A stretch of 35,416 bases of DNA from JAUVIB01 sp964424545 (GTDB taxonomy: Bacteria > Calditrichota > Calditrichia > Calditrichales > Calditrichaceae), in assembly GCA_964424545.1 (NCBI GenBank), contig CAYRJN010000011.1:1-35416 (forward strand). Direction: 5' to 3'. The number at the start of each line of letters is the position of its first letter. Position 1 is the first letter of the stretch. The translations under genes and the position numbers were made by a program. Positions 34,136-35,416 of the stretch are shown piece by piece. A model generated the notes under the pieces. That model saw nothing but the letters and a program-made list of their open reading frames with translations. It ran no database searches and was not told the origin of the DNA.

Positions 34136-35416
34136 TTAATAAGCAATATATTCAAGATCGCTTCCATGGATAGATCCGGAAAAAGATGATGTGGAAAAAT
34201 TTGCCCGTAAATGAATAGCCGGGCGAATATCGCCCCATTTGGAAACTTCCATATCGTCTTTGGCAAAGATTTTCAGACGGATAGACAAGGCCTTCCCTTT
34301 TCTGATAACGTCATGAACGGGTTCCATACTATAATGTTTAGCGCTCTCTGCGGTTAAAGTAATATCAAAAAGAATATCGTCGCTGCAAATAGCGGGCGCT
34401 AAGGTTAAATCGAGAACAGCCGGAATCTCCTTCATAGGCAAACGTTCAAGACGGGTGGAAATAGCGTTCATAAACATTGCCGAAACATCCAATTCATCTT
34501 GCGACTTTACCATCTTTTCGAAATCTTTGCCGTTTTTTATCCAGGAAACCCGGTCTATCAGCGAATCCTGGGGGGTTAGGGTTTTGATATCAATCCTGTT
34601 GCCGTCGATGGAAATAATCATGTAATGAAAAACGGATTGAGTGTAGGCAAGAAGAGGACTTTGTCCCGTTATATATAAAGATGCGCCCGACCCACCGGTA
34701 GTAATATACGTTACTGCAAAGGCCTTATCGTCGCTTTTCGGACGAACCGGATAAAAACGCTCATACAAATGCGAATGTCCAGCAAAGATAATATCCACTT
34801 TATAATCGCTGAAAAGTTGCGGCCAAACAGCGCGGCCCCAGGCGGAACGATGTCCGCCGAGATTGTAACAAGGCCGATGCATATAAACGAAGCGCCATTT
34901 TGCCTTGGTATTTTTCATATCCTTTTTAAACCATTCGATCATTTCCCTGCTGTCGGGATAACGGTAATCGAGCGCCACAAAATGAGCGTCGGCGTAATCA
35001 AAGGAAAACCATAATTTATCGTGTCTCTTTTCATTATAAAAAAAATAGCTGAAAAGAAGTCCCCCGTCCCCGTCAATCTCATCAGCTTCATGGTCTCCGA
35101 GGGCAGGGATCAATGGGATATGAGCAATAACATCATTGGCAACGTCAAAATAATAGCGATTCCACTCTTCATATTTTCCGCCTTTACGTACCAGATCGCC
35201 CACGCTTAGAATTACATCCGGGTTATGCTTTTTTATTTGCCGCATTATGGCGCCGAATACTTGCGGACGCGATCGGCTGTCGCCCGTTACAGCAAAAATT
35301 AGCGACTTTGACGCTGGATTATCGCTGTTGAACGACTTGGTGGCGCTGACCACCTTATCGGAAGCAACTTGATAATAATACTTTTTGCCCTCTTTAAGGT
35401 TATCTAAAAGGGTTTC
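34136..35416 (-). CDS. Purple-acid-phosphatase-like metallophosphoesterase (5' end beyond window)
   Basis: Only the C-terminal ~426 codons are present. The frame is open to the right edge, so the GTG at 35353 is not the start. The first visible residues, TLLDNLKEGKKYYYQVASDK, are the end of a fibronectin-III-like N-terminal domain as in purple acid phosphatases. The dinuclear-metal phosphoesterase core follows: FAVTGDSRSRP, VGDLVRKGGKYEEW, ALGDHEADE (Asp where Asn is usual in GNHE), VYMHRPCYN and FAGHSHLYERFYP. A C-terminal beta region (~150 residues) completes it. It probably acts outside the cytoplasm on phosphate esters; the signal peptide is outside the window. Confidence 0.9.
   Translation of the reverse strand, partial: ETLLDNLKEGKKYYYQVASDKVVSATKSFNSDNPASKSLIFAVTGDSRSRPQVFGAIMRQIKKHNPDVILSVGDLVRKGGKYEEWNRYYFDVANDVIAHIPLIPALGDHEADEIDGDGGLLFSYFFYNEKRHDKLWFSFDYADAHFVALDYRYPDSREMIEWFKKDMKNTKAKWRFVYMHRPCYNLGGHRSAWGRAVWPQLFSDYKVDIIFAGHSHLYERFYPVRPKSDDKAFAVTYITTGGSGASLYITGQSPLLAYTQSVFHYMIISIDGNRIDIKTLTPQDSLIDRVSWIKNGKDFEKMVKSQDELDVSAMFMNAISTRLERLPMKEIPAVLDLTLAPAICSDDILFDITLTAESAKHYSMEPVHDVIRKGKALSIRLKIFAKDDMEVSKWGDIRPAIHLRANFSTSSFSGSIHGSDLEYIAY

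Noticed and set aside
34769..35014. An 81-codon plus-strand frame opposite the metallophosphoesterase
   Set aside because: It is antisense to conserved GHSH and HRP motifs of the real gene and has no recognisable features.

Overview
The window is low-GC DNA from a Gram-negative bacterium, most likely of the Bacteroidota/Ignavibacteria/Calditrichota (FCB) group. The reasons are two TonB-dependent receptors, an LptE lipoprotein directly behind a receiver-less sigma-54 activator, a tripartite RND efflux set, several SSC/NSC-type lipoboxes, and a RecQ with an HTH_40-type tail. No rRNA, tRNA, CRISPR array or intact mobile element was found. Phylum is an inference from gene content, not from a marker gene.

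Layout. 1-470: a dispersed palindromic repeat. 470-6093 (+): a YncE-propeller/phosphoesterase lipoprotein, recQ, and a separate small gene that looks like the detached HTH_40 tail of RecQ. 6124-6609 (-): an unknown protein with a clear promoter. 6883-13717 (+): tetR, a TolC-like outer-membrane protein, a lipoprotein membrane-fusion protein and an RND permease. The permease lacks the usual TM4 aspartates, and a 15-bp motif is shared upstream of tetR and of the fusion-protein gene. 13718-14548: a second copy of the repeat, a gene remnant, and AT-rich DNA. 14549-19397 (+): an aminotransferase, a six-helix membrane protein, a TonB receptor and an unknown helical protein. 19597-22709 (+): sigma-54 activator, lptE and an acidic TPR protein.

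22718-27367 (-) is the most coherent accessory module: nikR with all nickel ligands, a CbiQ/EcfT membrane protein, a TonB receptor with a His-containing plug, an ECF S-component and a SAM methyltransferase. A good NikR-type palindrome lies in front of cbiQ and a weaker one in front of the receptor. No EcfA ATPase and no NikM/CbiM is present here. I read this as a NikR-controlled route for nickel (or a nickel/cobalt complex) across both membranes that must borrow its ATPase from elsewhere.

27564-28178 (-) is a RAYT (REP-associated Y1 transposase) pseudogene with two in-frame stops and a 28-bp perfect palindrome beginning with GTAG inside its coding frame. 28487-33851 (+): an M23/LytM peptidase with a long C-terminal part, then a SWIM-SNF2 helicase one base downstream. 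34136-35416 (-): a purple-acid-phosphatase-like metallophosphoesterase that runs off the right edge of the window.
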